DNA of 64,000 nucleotides from an uncultured Bacteroidota bacterium (GCA_902608795.1 CACLPI010000004.1:1-64000), one strand, 5' to 3'. Positions 31,245-40,741 are shown, numbered from the stretch's first letter. A program made the numbers and translations. The notes: generated from the letters alone by a model not told the origin.

Positions 31245-31937
31245 ATGAATAGAAAAATTTCACATAAAATTAGAAGAGCTCATAGATATTTAGGGCTTTT
31301 TTTAGGACTACAGTTTTTAATGTGGACAATTAGTGGATTATATTTTAGCTGGACTAATCTCGATGAAATTCATGGAAATCAATTTAAAAATCTTGATTAT
31401 GAACCAATGGCTTTTGAAGATTTAATTAGTCCTTCTGAGATTAATCACTCTGTTGCGATTAAAACCATTGAAATCCGTGACATAAAAAAAGAGCCTTTTT
31501 ATTTAATAAATGGGTCTTATTTGTATAATGCAAGAACCGGAGATAAAAAGACGATTTCAAAGGAAGATGCTATATATATCGCAAATAATCATATGAAAGA
31601 GGGCTTAGAAATATCAAGTATTGAAAGAATATATGAAGTTGGAAAACACCACGAATACAGAGAAAAGCTTCTTCCTGCTTATGTAATAAATTATATATCA
31701 GATGAAAATTTAAAAGCATATATCTCGATAGAGAATGCCAAATTCCAAACAGTAAGACATAGAGATTGGAGGTGGTTTGATTTCTTATGGATGACTCATA
31801 CTATGGATTATGAAGGAAGAGATGATTTTAATAATATAGTACTGAGAATATTTTCACTATTGGGTCTTATAACTGTATTTAGTGGATTTTCTTTATGGTT
31901 TGTATCTTCGCCAACTGTAAGAAAATTTTTAAAGTGA
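31245..31937 (+). CDS. PepSY-like membrane protein
   Basis: 'IRRAHRYLGLFLGLQFLMWTISGLYFSW'; C-terminal TM. Confidence 0.7.
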   Translation: MNRKISHKIRRAHRYLGLFLGLQFLMWTISGLYFSWTNLDEIHGNQFKNLDYEPMAFEDLISPSEINHSVAIKTIEIRDIKKEPFYLINGSYLYNARTGDKKTISKEDAIYIANNHMKEGLEISSIERIYEVGKHHEYREKLLPAYVINYISDENLKAYISIENAKFQTVRHRDWRWFDFLWMTHTMDYEGRDDFNNIVLRIFSLLGLITVFSGFSLWFVSSPTVRKFLK

Positions 31938-33376
31938 AAAATTATACAGATATTATTATTGTTGGAGCAGGTCTTTCGGGTGTAGGTGCAGCATGTCATT
32001 TGCAGAGAAAAAATCCTGAAAAATCATATGTGATTTTCGAAGCAAGAGAAGAATTAGGTGGTACTTGGAGTCTATTTAAATATCCTGGCATAAGATCAGA
32101 CTCTGACATGTATACATTTGGTTTTTCATTTAAAACTTGGGACAACCCAAAGTCTTTTGCAGATGCTCCAAATATTTTAAAATATTTAAATGAGGCAGCA
32201 AATGAATACAAAATAAAAGATAAAATTAAATACCAGACCAAAGTATTAAAAGCAAACTTTGACACTCAAAATAAAATATGGTCAATAACCACAATTAACA
32301 AAGTTGGAAACGAGGAAACATACCACTCTCGATTTCTCTTTTCATGCACAGGCTATTATAATTATGATGAAGGTTATACGCCTGACTATAATGGGATTGA
32401 GAACTTTGAAGGAAAAATCATACATCCACAACATTGGCCTGAAAATTTAGATTATAAAAATAAGCGGGTTGTGGTAATTGGTAGTGGAGCTACAGCAGTA
32501 ACAATTGTTCCTGAAATGGCTAATGAAACATCAGAAATTACAATGCTTCAAAGGTCTCCAACTTATGTGGGTGCTTTTCCTAATAAGGATAAATATGCTG
32601 AATTATTTAAAAAATATTTTCCAAAAAAAGTTGCTCATAAGCTCATAAGATTTAAAAATATATTTGTTCAAATTTTATTTTTTCAGGCATGTAAAATCTG
32701 GCCTAACTATATGAAAAAATTACTAGTCAAAGCTGCTCAAAGAAAATTAGGTGATTTTCCAGCTAAGCCTCATTTTGAGCCAAATTATAACCCTTGGGAT
32801 CAAAGGTTTTGTGTTGCGCCTGATGGAGATTTATTTAGAGCCATTCGAAAAGGTAAAGCAAATGTAATCACTGATAAAATTGAGTCATTTAGTAAAAAGG
32901 AAATAAAACTAGCTTCTGGCAAAAATTTAGAAGCCGATATAATTATTAGTGCAACTGGGTTAAAGCTTCTAGCTTTTGGAGGGTCAAAAATTAGCATTGA
33001 TAACAGAACTTATAATCCATCTGATGCAATAACTTATAAAGGACTGATGCTTAGTGGGCTACCAAATTGTATCTTTTTCGCTGGATACACCAATGCATCG
33101 TGGACATTAAAAAGTGATCTAACAAGTGAATATACTAGTAGGCTATTTAATTTAATGGATAAGAAAGATTATTCTTTCTTTATGCCTAAAGTTGATAATC
33201 AAAAAATGAATATTTCTCCTCTTCTTAATTTAAATTCTGGATATATTAATAGGTCTTCCCACCTTTTCCCGAAGCAAGGTGCCAAGCTGCCATGGAAACT
33301 TTATCAAAATTATTTTTTTGATTATAAAATGCTGAGAATTAATAAAATCAAAGACAAAAATTTAATACTTTACTAA
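31934..33376 (+). CDS. Flavin-containing monooxygenase / Baeyer-Villiger-type NAD(P)/FAD-dependent oxidoreductase
   Basis: GTG start overlapping previous stop; 'DIIIVGAGLSGVGAACHLQ', 'GGTWSLFKYPGIRSDSDMYTFGFSF', 'VVVIGSGATAVTIVPEMA'. Confidence 0.92.
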   Translation: MKNYTDIIIVGAGLSGVGAACHLQRKNPEKSYVIFEAREELGGTWSLFKYPGIRSDSDMYTFGFSFKTWDNPKSFADAPNILKYLNEAANEYKIKDKIKYQTKVLKANFDTQNKIWSITTINKVGNEETYHSRFLFSCTGYYNYDEGYTPDYNGIENFEGKIIHPQHWPENLDYKNKRVVVIGSGATAVTIVPEMANETSEITMLQRSPTYVGAFPNKDKYAELFKKYFPKKVAHKLIRFKNIFVQILFFQACKIWPNYMKKLLVKAAQRKLGDFPAKPHFEPNYNPWDQRFCVAPDGDLFRAIRKGKANVITDKIESFSKKEIKLASGKNLEADIIISATGLKLLAFGGSKISIDNRTYNPSDAITYKGLMLSGLPNCIFFAGYTNASWTLKSDLTSEYTSRLFNLMDKKDYSFFMPKVDNQKMNISPLLNLNSGYINRSSHLFPKQGAKLPWKLYQNYFFDYKMLRINKIKDKNLILY

Positions 33377-33398
33377 TTAATCAAAATTTCAATCGACT

Positions 33399-34748
33399 AT
33401 GAAAAATTTATATAGACTTATCCTTTGCTTAACATTAATGACATGTGGATCAGACGAAAGTTCTGGGAATGATGACGTAATTAATTTACCTGCTATTATT
33501 TCAGCAAATGTTAGTTCTTTATCATTTGAAAGTACAATGGTAACACAGATTTCCAATTCTCAGGTAATTATTATAAGCGCTGAAAATACTACATCTGAAA
33601 TATTTGTTGTTTCACCAAACGGATATGAAGTTTCATTAGATAATAACTCTTTTTCTCAGGAAATTTCCTTTGTTCCTGAAATTTCAAATGAAATATATGT
33701 TCGTTTTATGCCGACGGAAATTACAAATTATTACTCTAGTTTATCAATATCATCACAAGAAGTAAACAATATTAACATTAATCTATTTGGTATTGGGACA
33801 ATGTTACTATATAATTACCAAACTTTTCAAAATCAAGCATTAGGCTTTGGTGGTGGTTTTAGTCAATCTTCATCTCAATTATTTAATCTTCATGATGATC
33901 TTTCAAACATAGAACAAATAAAGATGTTTTTACAAATTGATTGCCCTAGTACTGGATGTGACGATTGGGATAGATTTGCAAATGTAAAAGTCAAAGATCA
34001 AACCACTGGAAAATGGTATGAAATTGCAAGATATATAACTCCGTATTGGGTTGGAACTCAAGAGCTTGAAAGAGGATTAGAATTCGACGTTACAGATTTT
34101 AAATCATTACTTACTGGGTCAACTGAGCTGCGTATTTATATTGAAAATTGGACGCAAAAAGCAGATTTAGTTTCCATCGAATTTGATTATATTGACGGGA
34201 CTCCTGATTACCCGTACTATGCAGTTTCTGAAATTTTAAATTTTCATGCAAATTCCATCGATGGGGTTCCTTATGGGGTTTCTCACAACCTTGATTTAAA
34301 TAAAAATATTCAAATTCCCTCTAATGCAGAAAGTACATATCTAAGAACAATTATATCTGGATGGGGTCATGCTACACCTATTGATTCTGATGGTAGGCCA
34401 TGTGCTGAGTGGTGTTACAGAACGCATGATGTTAAAATTAACGGGGCAATAACATATCAACATTACATGGGACCAATCGGGTGTCCTACTAATCCAATTA
34501 ATAACCAGGCACCTGGAAATTGGATGCCAAATAGAGCAGGATGGTGCCCAGGAATGGCTGTACCTGTTCGAATTGATGATATTGGGTTATCTTTTAATGG
34601 TAACGGTTTCGATTTTGAGTATGATTTCCAAAATTGGTACTCAGACGGTGGAAGCACAAGTGGTCAAACTGGAGCATATTATGCCATATCATCATATGTT
34701 GTTGTAAAGAGCAGTACTGAAATTTCAAGCCCAGCTATTATAGACTAA
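33399..34748 (+). CDS. Peptide-N-glycosidase F (PNGase F)-family protein, N-terminal lipoprotein extension
   Basis: 'DWDRFANVKVKDQTTGKWYEIARYITPYWVGTQELERGLEFDVTDFKSLLTGSTELRIYIENW', 'GTPDYPY', 'YLRTIISGWGHATP', 'CAEWCYRTHDVKIN', 'NPINNQAPGNWMPNRAGWCPGMAVPVRID' match remembered PNGase F closely. Confidence 0.93.
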   Translation: MKNLYRLILCLTLMTCGSDESSGNDDVINLPAIISANVSSLSFESTMVTQISNSQVIIISAENTTSEIFVVSPNGYEVSLDNNSFSQEISFVPEISNEIYVRFMPTEITNYYSSLSISSQEVNNININLFGIGTMLLYNYQTFQNQALGFGGGFSQSSSQLFNLHDDLSNIEQIKMFLQIDCPSTGCDDWDRFANVKVKDQTTGKWYEIARYITPYWVGTQELERGLEFDVTDFKSLLTGSTELRIYIENWTQKADLVSIEFDYIDGTPDYPYYAVSEILNFHANSIDGVPYGVSHNLDLNKNIQIPSNAESTYLRTIISGWGHATPIDSDGRPCAEWCYRTHDVKINGAITYQHYMGPIGCPTNPINNQAPGNWMPNRAGWCPGMAVPVRIDDIGLSFNGNGFDFEYDFQNWYSDGGSTSGQTGAYYAISSYVVVKSSTEISSPAIID

Positions 34749-34750
34749 TT

Positions 34751-35215
34751 TTACTGATCGAGAATGACTTCTTCTGGAAGTGAGAATGATCCTCTTTTAA
34801 TTTCCCAAAAGTTTGAGATTTTATCAATATTGAGTTTTGAGTAATAATGAGGAAACTTGCCCTTACGGACTGTTTCATGAATTGGATTCTCATAAACTAG
34901 ATTGTCCGCAATATCATTGCTTTTGAACTGCAGTAATATCAAGGAATCAAATTCGTTAAAATAATAATGCAGTGTGCCTGATAATTGGCTAGCTGTTGAT
35001 AGATGAATAAAACCGTCTTTTAAATCTAACTCTGTAATAATATATCCGTTTTTTTTTGAATCATTCCATTGATTATGGGTTAAAATCTTATATACATTAT
35101 TATTCATTTTAACTTGTGGGTTTTGATTATTTTCAAAAAGTAACATTACAATAGCAATTGTAATCATTACCATTGACAAAGTTTTAAAATTTAAATTTAT
35201 TTTATCGAATGTCAT
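34751..35215 (-). CDS. DUF952-like protein with N-terminal TM
   Basis: 'VYKILTHNQWNDSKKNGYIITELDLKDGFIHLSTASQLSGTL'. Confidence 0.82.
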   Translation of the reverse strand: MTFDKINLNFKTLSMVMITIAIVMLLFENNQNPQVKMNNNVYKILTHNQWNDSKKNGYIITELDLKDGFIHLSTASQLSGTLHYYFNEFDSLILLQFKSNDIADNLVYENPIHETVRKGKFPHYYSKLNIDKISNFWEIKRGSFSLPEEVILDQ

Positions 35216-35652
35216 GATTCTTTAAAATGACAATAACAACTTACTATGAAAAGGCAAATTGCCCCCCACATTAGGTAAATGAAATGAGAAGAAGGAATCC
35301 AGTAATATGCTAGAATCAGATTCGATATAAGCAAAAACCCTAATATATATAGAAGTCTTGTTCTAAATTTATGAATTTGAAAAAACTCATTAGTAGTAAA
35401 TAGCATAAATGTTAAGCCAGTCCCAAAAACATAAAATCCCAAAAACCTATAAATTTGTTTTAGATATTCACCTAAAGTCAAATTTCCCTCGATTAAGAAT
35501 AACTCGACAAAACTCATCTCTAATCTCTCCTCATTTGCAACTTGATCTAAAATCCATGGTTCAGAACTTATCATCCACCTGATTCCAGCAATGCAAAGTG
35601 TTGCGGAAATTAATATTATCGGAACCTTAATGTAATTGTGTGACTTATTCAT
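35212..35652 (-). CDS. Hypothetical multi-pass membrane protein
   Basis: Complete hydrophobic ORF; overlaps neighbours by a few bases. Confidence 0.55.
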   Translation of the reverse strand: MNKSHNYIKVPIILISATLCIAGIRWMISSEPWILDQVANEERLEMSFVELFLIEGNLTLGEYLKQIYRFLGFYVFGTGLTFMLFTTNEFFQIHKFRTRLLYILGFLLISNLILAYYWIPSSHFIYLMWGAICLFIVSCYCHFKES

Positions 35653-35834
35653 TAAAATGTACCCCACTTATTTTTTATCATTAATCCGAGACCAGCATTT
35701 ATTAAAACTAAGGATAAAGTCCCTATTAAAAACCAACTTCTGTCTTCATATTTGGAGATTAATGCCTCTCCAAAAACACAAACTCCCGATGAAAATAAAA
35801 TTAATCCAACTAAAGCAAGGGCATATCTTTTCAT
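35652..35834 (-). CDS. Small two-TM membrane protein
   Basis: 60-aa ORF in a tight operon with the next two minus-strand genes. Confidence 0.5.
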   Translation of the reverse strand: MKRYALALVGLILFSSGVCVFGEALISKYEDRSWFLIGTLSLVLINAGLGLMIKNKWGTF

Positions 35835-35913
35835 AATTACAATTTACAATAATTAAAAAAGAATAATAAATGTGGTTATGATTTCTTAAATTTGGTGTAA
35901 TTACATATTCTTC

Positions 35914-36987
35914 TTGGAACTATTAATATTATATATTTTTTTAACAATTAGTCTTTCTTTCCTTTGCTCTATTTTAGAGGCTGTACTACTAAGTATTAAT
36001 ACCACCTTTATAAAAATTGAAATTAAAGACGGTAAAAAATACGCAAAGACATTATCCGATTTAAAAGATTCAATTGACGAGCCATTAATAATTATTTTGA
36101 CATTGAATACAATAGCACACACAGTCGGTGCTATCTTGGTTGGGGTTCAAGCCAAAGTAGCTTACTCAGAATTAAGTCTAGAAAACACTTTTTTTGCTAG
36201 TGGAATCTCGGATGAGGTTTTAGTTGGATTTGTTTCAACTGTTATGACAATAATGATATTACTTTTTTCTGAAATAATACCTAAAACTATTGGAGCAAAA
36301 TATTGGAATAGTTTAGCAAAATTTACAACAGTTTTTCTTTCATCAATAATTCCAATTTTCAAGTACACCGGAATTCTTTGGGTTTTACAAGCATTCACTA
36401 AATCGATCGGAGGATCAAAAAAAGAACTATTCCTTAAAAGAGAAGACATTACAACTATCGCGGAAATAGCAGAGGAACAGGGAATAATTGAAGAAAAAGA
36501 TTCAAAATTTATTAAAAATATTGTTAAACTTAGGAATGTCTCTGTAAAAGAAATAATGACTCCTTATTCAGTCATGGTAACCGCTGATGAGAATTTAACT
36601 GTTAATGATTTTTATAAAAAAAATACGGAGTTAGTATTTTCTAGAATTCCAATATTAAATAGCGGGGAAATCAAAGCTTACGTTTTAAAAGATACAATTC
36701 TGGAAAATATAATTAGTAATAAAGGTGATTTTAAATTAAAAGAAATTAAACGCCCTATAATTACCTCAAATGAAACAACAAAAATTCCTGTACTCTTTGA
36801 TATTCTTCTCAAAAAGAGAGAACATATTTCACTAATAATCGATAAATCTAAAAATGCCATTGGAATAGTCACTTTGGAAGATATAATAGAAACTATATTA
36901 GGTTATGAAATTGTAGATGAAACAGACAAGGTTGACGATATGCAATTGCTAGCAAAAGAAATTAGTTCAAATAATAATACTGATTAG
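35914..36987 (+). CDS. DUF21/CBS-domain CNNM/HlyC-CorC family transporter
   Basis: 'EIIPKTIGAKYW', 'REDITTIAEIAEEQGIIEEKDSKFIKNIVKLRNVSVKEIMTPYSVMV', 'GIVTLEDIIETILGYEIVDETD'; TTG start. Confidence 0.92.
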   Translation: MELLILYIFLTISLSFLCSILEAVLLSINTTFIKIEIKDGKKYAKTLSDLKDSIDEPLIIILTLNTIAHTVGAILVGVQAKVAYSELSLENTFFASGISDEVLVGFVSTVMTIMILLFSEIIPKTIGAKYWNSLAKFTTVFLSSIIPIFKYTGILWVLQAFTKSIGGSKKELFLKREDITTIAEIAEEQGIIEEKDSKFIKNIVKLRNVSVKEIMTPYSVMVTADENLTVNDFYKKNTELVFSRIPILNSGEIKAYVLKDTILENIISNKGDFKLKEIKRPIITSNETTKIPVLFDILLKKREHISLIIDKSKNAIGIVTLEDIIETILGYEIVDETDKVDDMQLLAKEISSNNNTD

Positions 36988-37028
36988 ATTATTTATTTTA
37001 CTAAATTGGTATTCTAACTTAAAAAAAA

Positions 37029-37523
37029 ATGAAAAAAATTATATATACACTACTTGTTTGTGCTATCATTATTTCATGTAATTCAGTTAATAATTCTGAT
37101 AATTTAGCAGCAACAAAATCTTTTGAAGAAAATTCAAAAACAATGCAACTTCTTTTAGAAAGCTATGCCAATGAATCGGTTGATTATTCTAAGTTTTCAG
37201 ATGATGTTGTTTTTAGAGGTACTTTACTGGGTGCTCCCGATACGTTGAGATTAGATCAAATAAAATCTATTCACAAAGATTTTTTTGCCAAGTATGATGT
37301 AAAGCATATGGCTCCATTTAATTTCCTACAAGGGGTTAACCCTGAAACCGGTGAATCAGATGGCTCTGTTAGATTTTATTATGATATGCAGGTAACCAAT
37401 TCCTCCAACGGAAAGTCTGTTGTAATTCCTATTTATGAATCCTTTGATTTTGACGAAGATGGAAAGGCATTATACGTACAATGGTATTGTGATTGGACCG
37501 CATCAATTGAATCATTGGAATAA
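37029..37523 (+). CDS. NTF2/SnoaL-like lipoprotein
   Basis: Lipobox 'IIISCNSV'; size and pattern similar to other NTF2-like ORFs in the window. Confidence 0.55.
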   Translation: MKKIIYTLLVCAIIISCNSVNNSDNLAATKSFEENSKTMQLLLESYANESVDYSKFSDDVVFRGTLLGAPDTLRLDQIKSIHKDFFAKYDVKHMAPFNFLQGVNPETGESDGSVRFYYDMQVTNSSNGKSVVIPIYESFDFDEDGKALYVQWYCDWTASIESLE

Positions 37524-37551
37524 AAGTAATTGAAATTTAAAAAAAGTTAGA

Positions 37552-37677
37552 TTACTTCTCTTCAAAGCTGTCACATGTATACTTTTCACTAACCTCAACG
37601 TTATGAAAACTACACAAAGAGTTCATTAAAAGATTTTGACAGTTTACACAACTATTGCTTAATTGTAAATTTTTCAT
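37552..37677 (-). CDS. Putative 41-aa cysteine-rich peptide
   Basis: Reverse-strand ORF MKNLQLSNSCVNCQNLLMNSLCSFHNVEVSEKYTCDSFEEK with CxxC. Confidence 0.45.
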   Translation of the reverse strand: MKNLQLSNSCVNCQNLLMNSLCSFHNVEVSEKYTCDSFEEK

Positions 37678-37911
37678 AATTATACTTTTATTATGGTCAA
37701 ATATATTATAGATTTTCTTTAGAATAGTTCTAAATGTATGATTTTCATATATTTATATTTAGACTTATTAAAAATAAAAGTTTTTAACAGAACTAAATTT
37801 GTGATTTTACTTACTGTGATTAATATGAAAAAAATCAGCAATTTGTAAAACCCTAAACAACTTACTATATTGTTGGAAAAATTAAAAATTAAAAAATTTT
37901 AAAAACCTAAT

Positions 37912-38391
37912 ATGAAAAGAATAATATATTTTACACTGGTATCAACCCTATTATATAGTTGTAATGTAGAGAATAGTAACCAAGATTTTGAAGAGGTAAG
38001 TAATTTCATCGCAAGCCAATTCGATTTTTTCACTAATAGCAGTCTGGAACAAGCGAAAAATACATTTTCAGCAGATGCTGTTTTAATTGGAACTGATGAA
38101 GCTGAGTACTTAAGTGGTTGGACTGAAATTGAACCATCAATTATTGGGCAGCTTGCAATCGAAGACCCTAAATTCTTAACAAGAGATTTAAATATTGTGA
38201 TGAGTGATGCTGGAGATATGGCATCATATACCCAGCTTTTGGATTTCACTTTTTCTGTTGAAGGAGATTCTGGAGAAATAAATAACGTTAGAAATAGTGG
38301 TGTAGTAAAAAAAATTAATGGAGAGTGGAAAATTGTCCAAATTCACTGGTCCATTGGAGTTCAAGGACAAGCAGTAGAATATGAATATTAG
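37912..38391 (+). CDS. NTF2/SnoaL-like lipoprotein
   Basis: Lipobox 'LLYSCNVE'; C-term 'VVKKINGEWKIVQIHWS'. Confidence 0.75.
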   Translation: MKRIIYFTLVSTLLYSCNVENSNQDFEEVSNFIASQFDFFTNSSLEQAKNTFSADAVLIGTDEAEYLSGWTEIEPSIIGQLAIEDPKFLTRDLNIVMSDAGDMASYTQLLDFTFSVEGDSGEINNVRNSGVVKKINGEWKIVQIHWSIGVQGQAVEYEY

Positions 38392-38423
38392 TTCTTTACA
38401 ATAAAATACAATCCATTAATAAA

Positions 38424-38630
38424 ATGGAAAAACTTGAAAAATTAATTTATTCAGTTAAATACCTTCCTCCATTTTTATATTTTGGATCCGCTGGATTAAT
38501 CGCCTATGACATTTATTGTTATTTTATTAAAGAGACTGAATTTCTTAACGAATATTTAGAGTTACTTTTGTTTATTTTATTTTTTTATATGACACACTTA
38601 GGGTTGAAAAATATAAAAAAGAAAAAATAA
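38424..38630 (+). CDS. Small membrane protein
   Basis: 68-aa, two hydrophobic segments. Confidence 0.5.
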   Translation: MEKLEKLIYSVKYLPPFLYFGSAGLIAYDIYCYFIKETEFLNEYLELLLFILFFYMTHLGLKNIKKKK

Positions 38631-38654
38631 TATACATTTATAAAAAGGTGATGA

Positions 38655-38709
38655 AAAATCATAAATATATTTTTCACTAACTTGTTTACACATAAAAAAA
38701 TAAAATATT
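38655..38709 (+). promoter_or_regulatory. Repeated promoter/5'UTR module, gamma-like degenerate copy
   Basis: AAATCATAAATATATTTTTCACTAACTTGTTTACACATAAAA resembles the 49056 and 47565 copies. Confidence 0.45.
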
Positions 38710-39234
38710 ATGAAAAACTATTTAAGATTTTACTTTATGTTGATTATTTCATTGTTATTCCTTGGATGTAATAATGCAGTACAATCAAATGTATTCGGAT
38801 ATGAATACGAGGATGGAAACAAAGTAGATATAACTACTGGAGATCAAGCCTCGCTTCAAGTGATTACAGACTATTTTGAGGCCTATAACAATAAAGATCT
38901 TGAAACTGTTAAAAACTTAGAACACGAGGATTTTTTAGGTTTTTCACATACAGGTCAGGTTGTGGAAGGAAGTGAGAAACATATTGAAATGTCTAAACAA
39001 TTTTTAGATCAGTTTCCCAATGCAAAATGGGAAATATTATGGTCTATTTCTTCAAATATAAATTTTAAAGATAAGCCTTCTGAAAACTGGGTAACTACTT
39101 GCTTAAACATTAGCTTTGGTGAAGGAGAAAATACAAATAATTACCAAAGAATTTTTGATGCACAGATAATAAATGGGAGGATTAAAAATGCTTACTTATT
39201 CCAAAGAGACATGTCAGATAGAGAATTAAAATAA
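38710..39234 (+). CDS. NTF2/SnoaL-like lipoprotein
   Basis: 'TDYFEAYNNKDLETVKNLEHEDFLGFSHTGQVVEGSEKHI' parallels the 17679 ORF. Confidence 0.7.
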   Translation: MKNYLRFYFMLIISLLFLGCNNAVQSNVFGYEYEDGNKVDITTGDQASLQVITDYFEAYNNKDLETVKNLEHEDFLGFSHTGQVVEGSEKHIEMSKQFLDQFPNAKWEILWSISSNINFKDKPSENWVTTCLNISFGEGENTNNYQRIFDAQIINGRIKNAYLFQRDMSDRELK

Positions 39235-39361
39235 TATAAATAAGCTGATATTATTAAATAAAGATACATGAAAAAAATCTATATTAAATGATAGCTTTTT
39301 CTTACTTACCTAGGGTTAACTTTTGTCAGTTTAATTTTCTTTCTTTATAAATATCTAAAAA

Positions 39362-39574
39362 ATGAAAAAACTAAAATCTCCAAACTTTAATCCTTATATC
39401 ATTTTTACGCTTGTTATCCTTGATGTGTTTTTCTTATATAATTTAATTCAATATATCCGTTTCGGACTCGATACACATTTATATGGGTTTATTATTTCTT
39501 TAGGTGCTGGTATTATTATTCTTATCTATCTTTGGAAAAATGACTACTTTCCAAAACACGACAAAACTGAATAA
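39362..39574 (+). CDS. Small two-TM membrane protein
   Basis: 70-aa hydrophobic ORF just before a leader-bearing gene. Confidence 0.5.
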   Translation: MKKLKSPNFNPYIIFTLVILDVFFLYNLIQYIRFGLDTHLYGFIISLGAGIIILIYLWKNDYFPKHDKTE

Positions 39575-39605
39575 ATCAGATTCAAAAAATAAACCCACAA
39601 ACAAA

Positions 39606-39833
39606 ATGAAAAAGCTAATACTATTGCTATTTATTCCAATTGTATTTGCTTGTAATAATGATGATGAGGATATACCTAATATGTGTGTTGATGAATCATT
39701 AATCAATTTAGAGTATGCTTGTACTCAAGAATATCAGCCTGTATGTGGGTGTGACGGGAACACATATGGAAATAGCTGTGAGGCTTTTAATTTTTACGGG
39801 GTTATTGCATATTTGGATGGACCCTGCAACTGA
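39606..39833 (+). CDS. Kazal-type protease-inhibitor-like lipoprotein with repeated leader
   Basis: Leader MKKLILLLFIPIVFAC; 'CTQEYQPVCGCDGNTYGNSCEAFNFYGVIAYLDGPC' Kazal cysteine spacing. Confidence 0.82.
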   Translation: MKKLILLLFIPIVFACNNDDEDIPNMCVDESLINLEYACTQEYQPVCGCDGNTYGNSCEAFNFYGVIAYLDGPCN

Positions 39834-39866
39834 ACTGTAGAAGATATGAAAAATCTAAGACTCTAA

Positions 39867-40310
39867 CTAAATCCATCTTCTGGTTTTAGTCATATATAGT
39901 ATGTAATCTTTACCAAATTTTTCTGTAAGAAAAATCTCTTCTCTTTTAATTTGAAATCTATTTATCCAACAATAAAAAATTACAGGTGTAATAATTGAGA
40001 AAATATTCAAATAAAATATTGATGTTGATGTGACGATCATCAACAAACCTAAATACATAGGGTTTCTTGAATATTTATATATTCCCGAAGTTATAAGTTT
40101 ATTAACTTTTTTAAACTTTATTGGATCAATTGTAGTTTTTGATTTTATAAACTTGAAAATTGGAGTGATTAAAATAAGTACACCTATTAATAGTATAATA
40201 AGTGAGATTAAGTTTTGATTAGGTAAGAAAATTAGATCAATTTTTTTGGATGAAAAATAATTAGAAATAACTAAAATTAGAACCAATAGTGGTGGTGGTA
40301 TTTTTAACAT
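39867..40310 (-). CDS. Isoprenylcysteine carboxyl methyltransferase (ICMT/PEMT)-like membrane protein
   Basis: 'SGIYKYSRNPMYLGLLMI', 'REEIFLTEKFGKDYILYMTKTRRWI'. Confidence 0.85.
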   Translation of the reverse strand: MLKIPPPLLVLILVISNYFSSKKIDLIFLPNQNLISLIILLIGVLILITPIFKFIKSKTTIDPIKFKKVNKLITSGIYKYSRNPMYLGLLMIVTSTSIFYLNIFSIITPVIFYCWINRFQIKREEIFLTEKFGKDYILYMTKTRRWI

Positions 40311-40365
40311 TTTTAAATATTAATTTAATAGTTGTTTGTCAAAATAGTAAATTTTAATAAATACC

Positions 40366-40453
40366 GACATATCAATATCCTCGTTTTTTACTTGACAAAA
40401 CCAAAAAAAACTTTTTCGTTATCTTGCAGATACATTAAACACCTAAATAAGGT
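40366..40453 (+). promoter_or_regulatory. Repeated promoter/5'UTR module, beta type
   Basis: GACATATCAATATCCTCGTTTTTTACTTGACAAAACC...TTTTTCGTTATCTTGCAGATACATTAAACACCTAA; near-copy of 51015-51099. Confidence 0.75.
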
Positions 40454-40537
40454 ATGAAAAAAAATCAAAAATTAATTCTCGCTATTATCGCAGGTTTTCT
40501 TGCTGTAATGATACCATATTTTTTATTCTTCAACTAA
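40454..40537 (+). CDS. Putative 27-aa membrane peptide
   Basis: MKKNQKLILAIIAGFLAVMIPYFLFFN directly downstream of a promoter module. Confidence 0.45.
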   Translation: MKKNQKLILAIIAGFLAVMIPYFLFFN

Positions 40538-40550
40538 ACAAAAATACTAT

Positions 40551-40718
40551 ATGAAAAAAAAAATTATCATAAACCTAATTACTATAGTGATTGGAGTTGG
40601 CATTTTTTTTTATGCACAAGAATTTGGTTTTAACTTTGATAGAGTCGAAGGAATAGGGCTTATTTTACTAATGTTTTTGTTTACAGTTGGTTGTTTTTGG
40701 ACTATAAAAAACCAATAA
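40551..40718 (+). CDS. Putative 55-aa membrane protein
   Basis: MKKKIIINLITIVIGVGIFFYAQEFGFNFDRVEGIGLILLMFLFTVGCFWTIKNQ. Confidence 0.5.
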   Translation: MKKKIIINLITIVIGVGIFFYAQEFGFNFDRVEGIGLILLMFLFTVGCFWTIKNQ

Positions 40719-40741
40719 GAAAGATTAAACTAAAATTCGAC

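Noticed and set aside
37899-38249. Minus-strand ORF of 116 aa
   Set aside because: Antisense to the NTF2-like lipoprotein at 37912-38391, which has a lipobox and family motifs.
39500-39706. Minus-strand ORF of 68 aa
   Set aside because: Antisense across the start of the Kazal-like gene; no signal or motif support.
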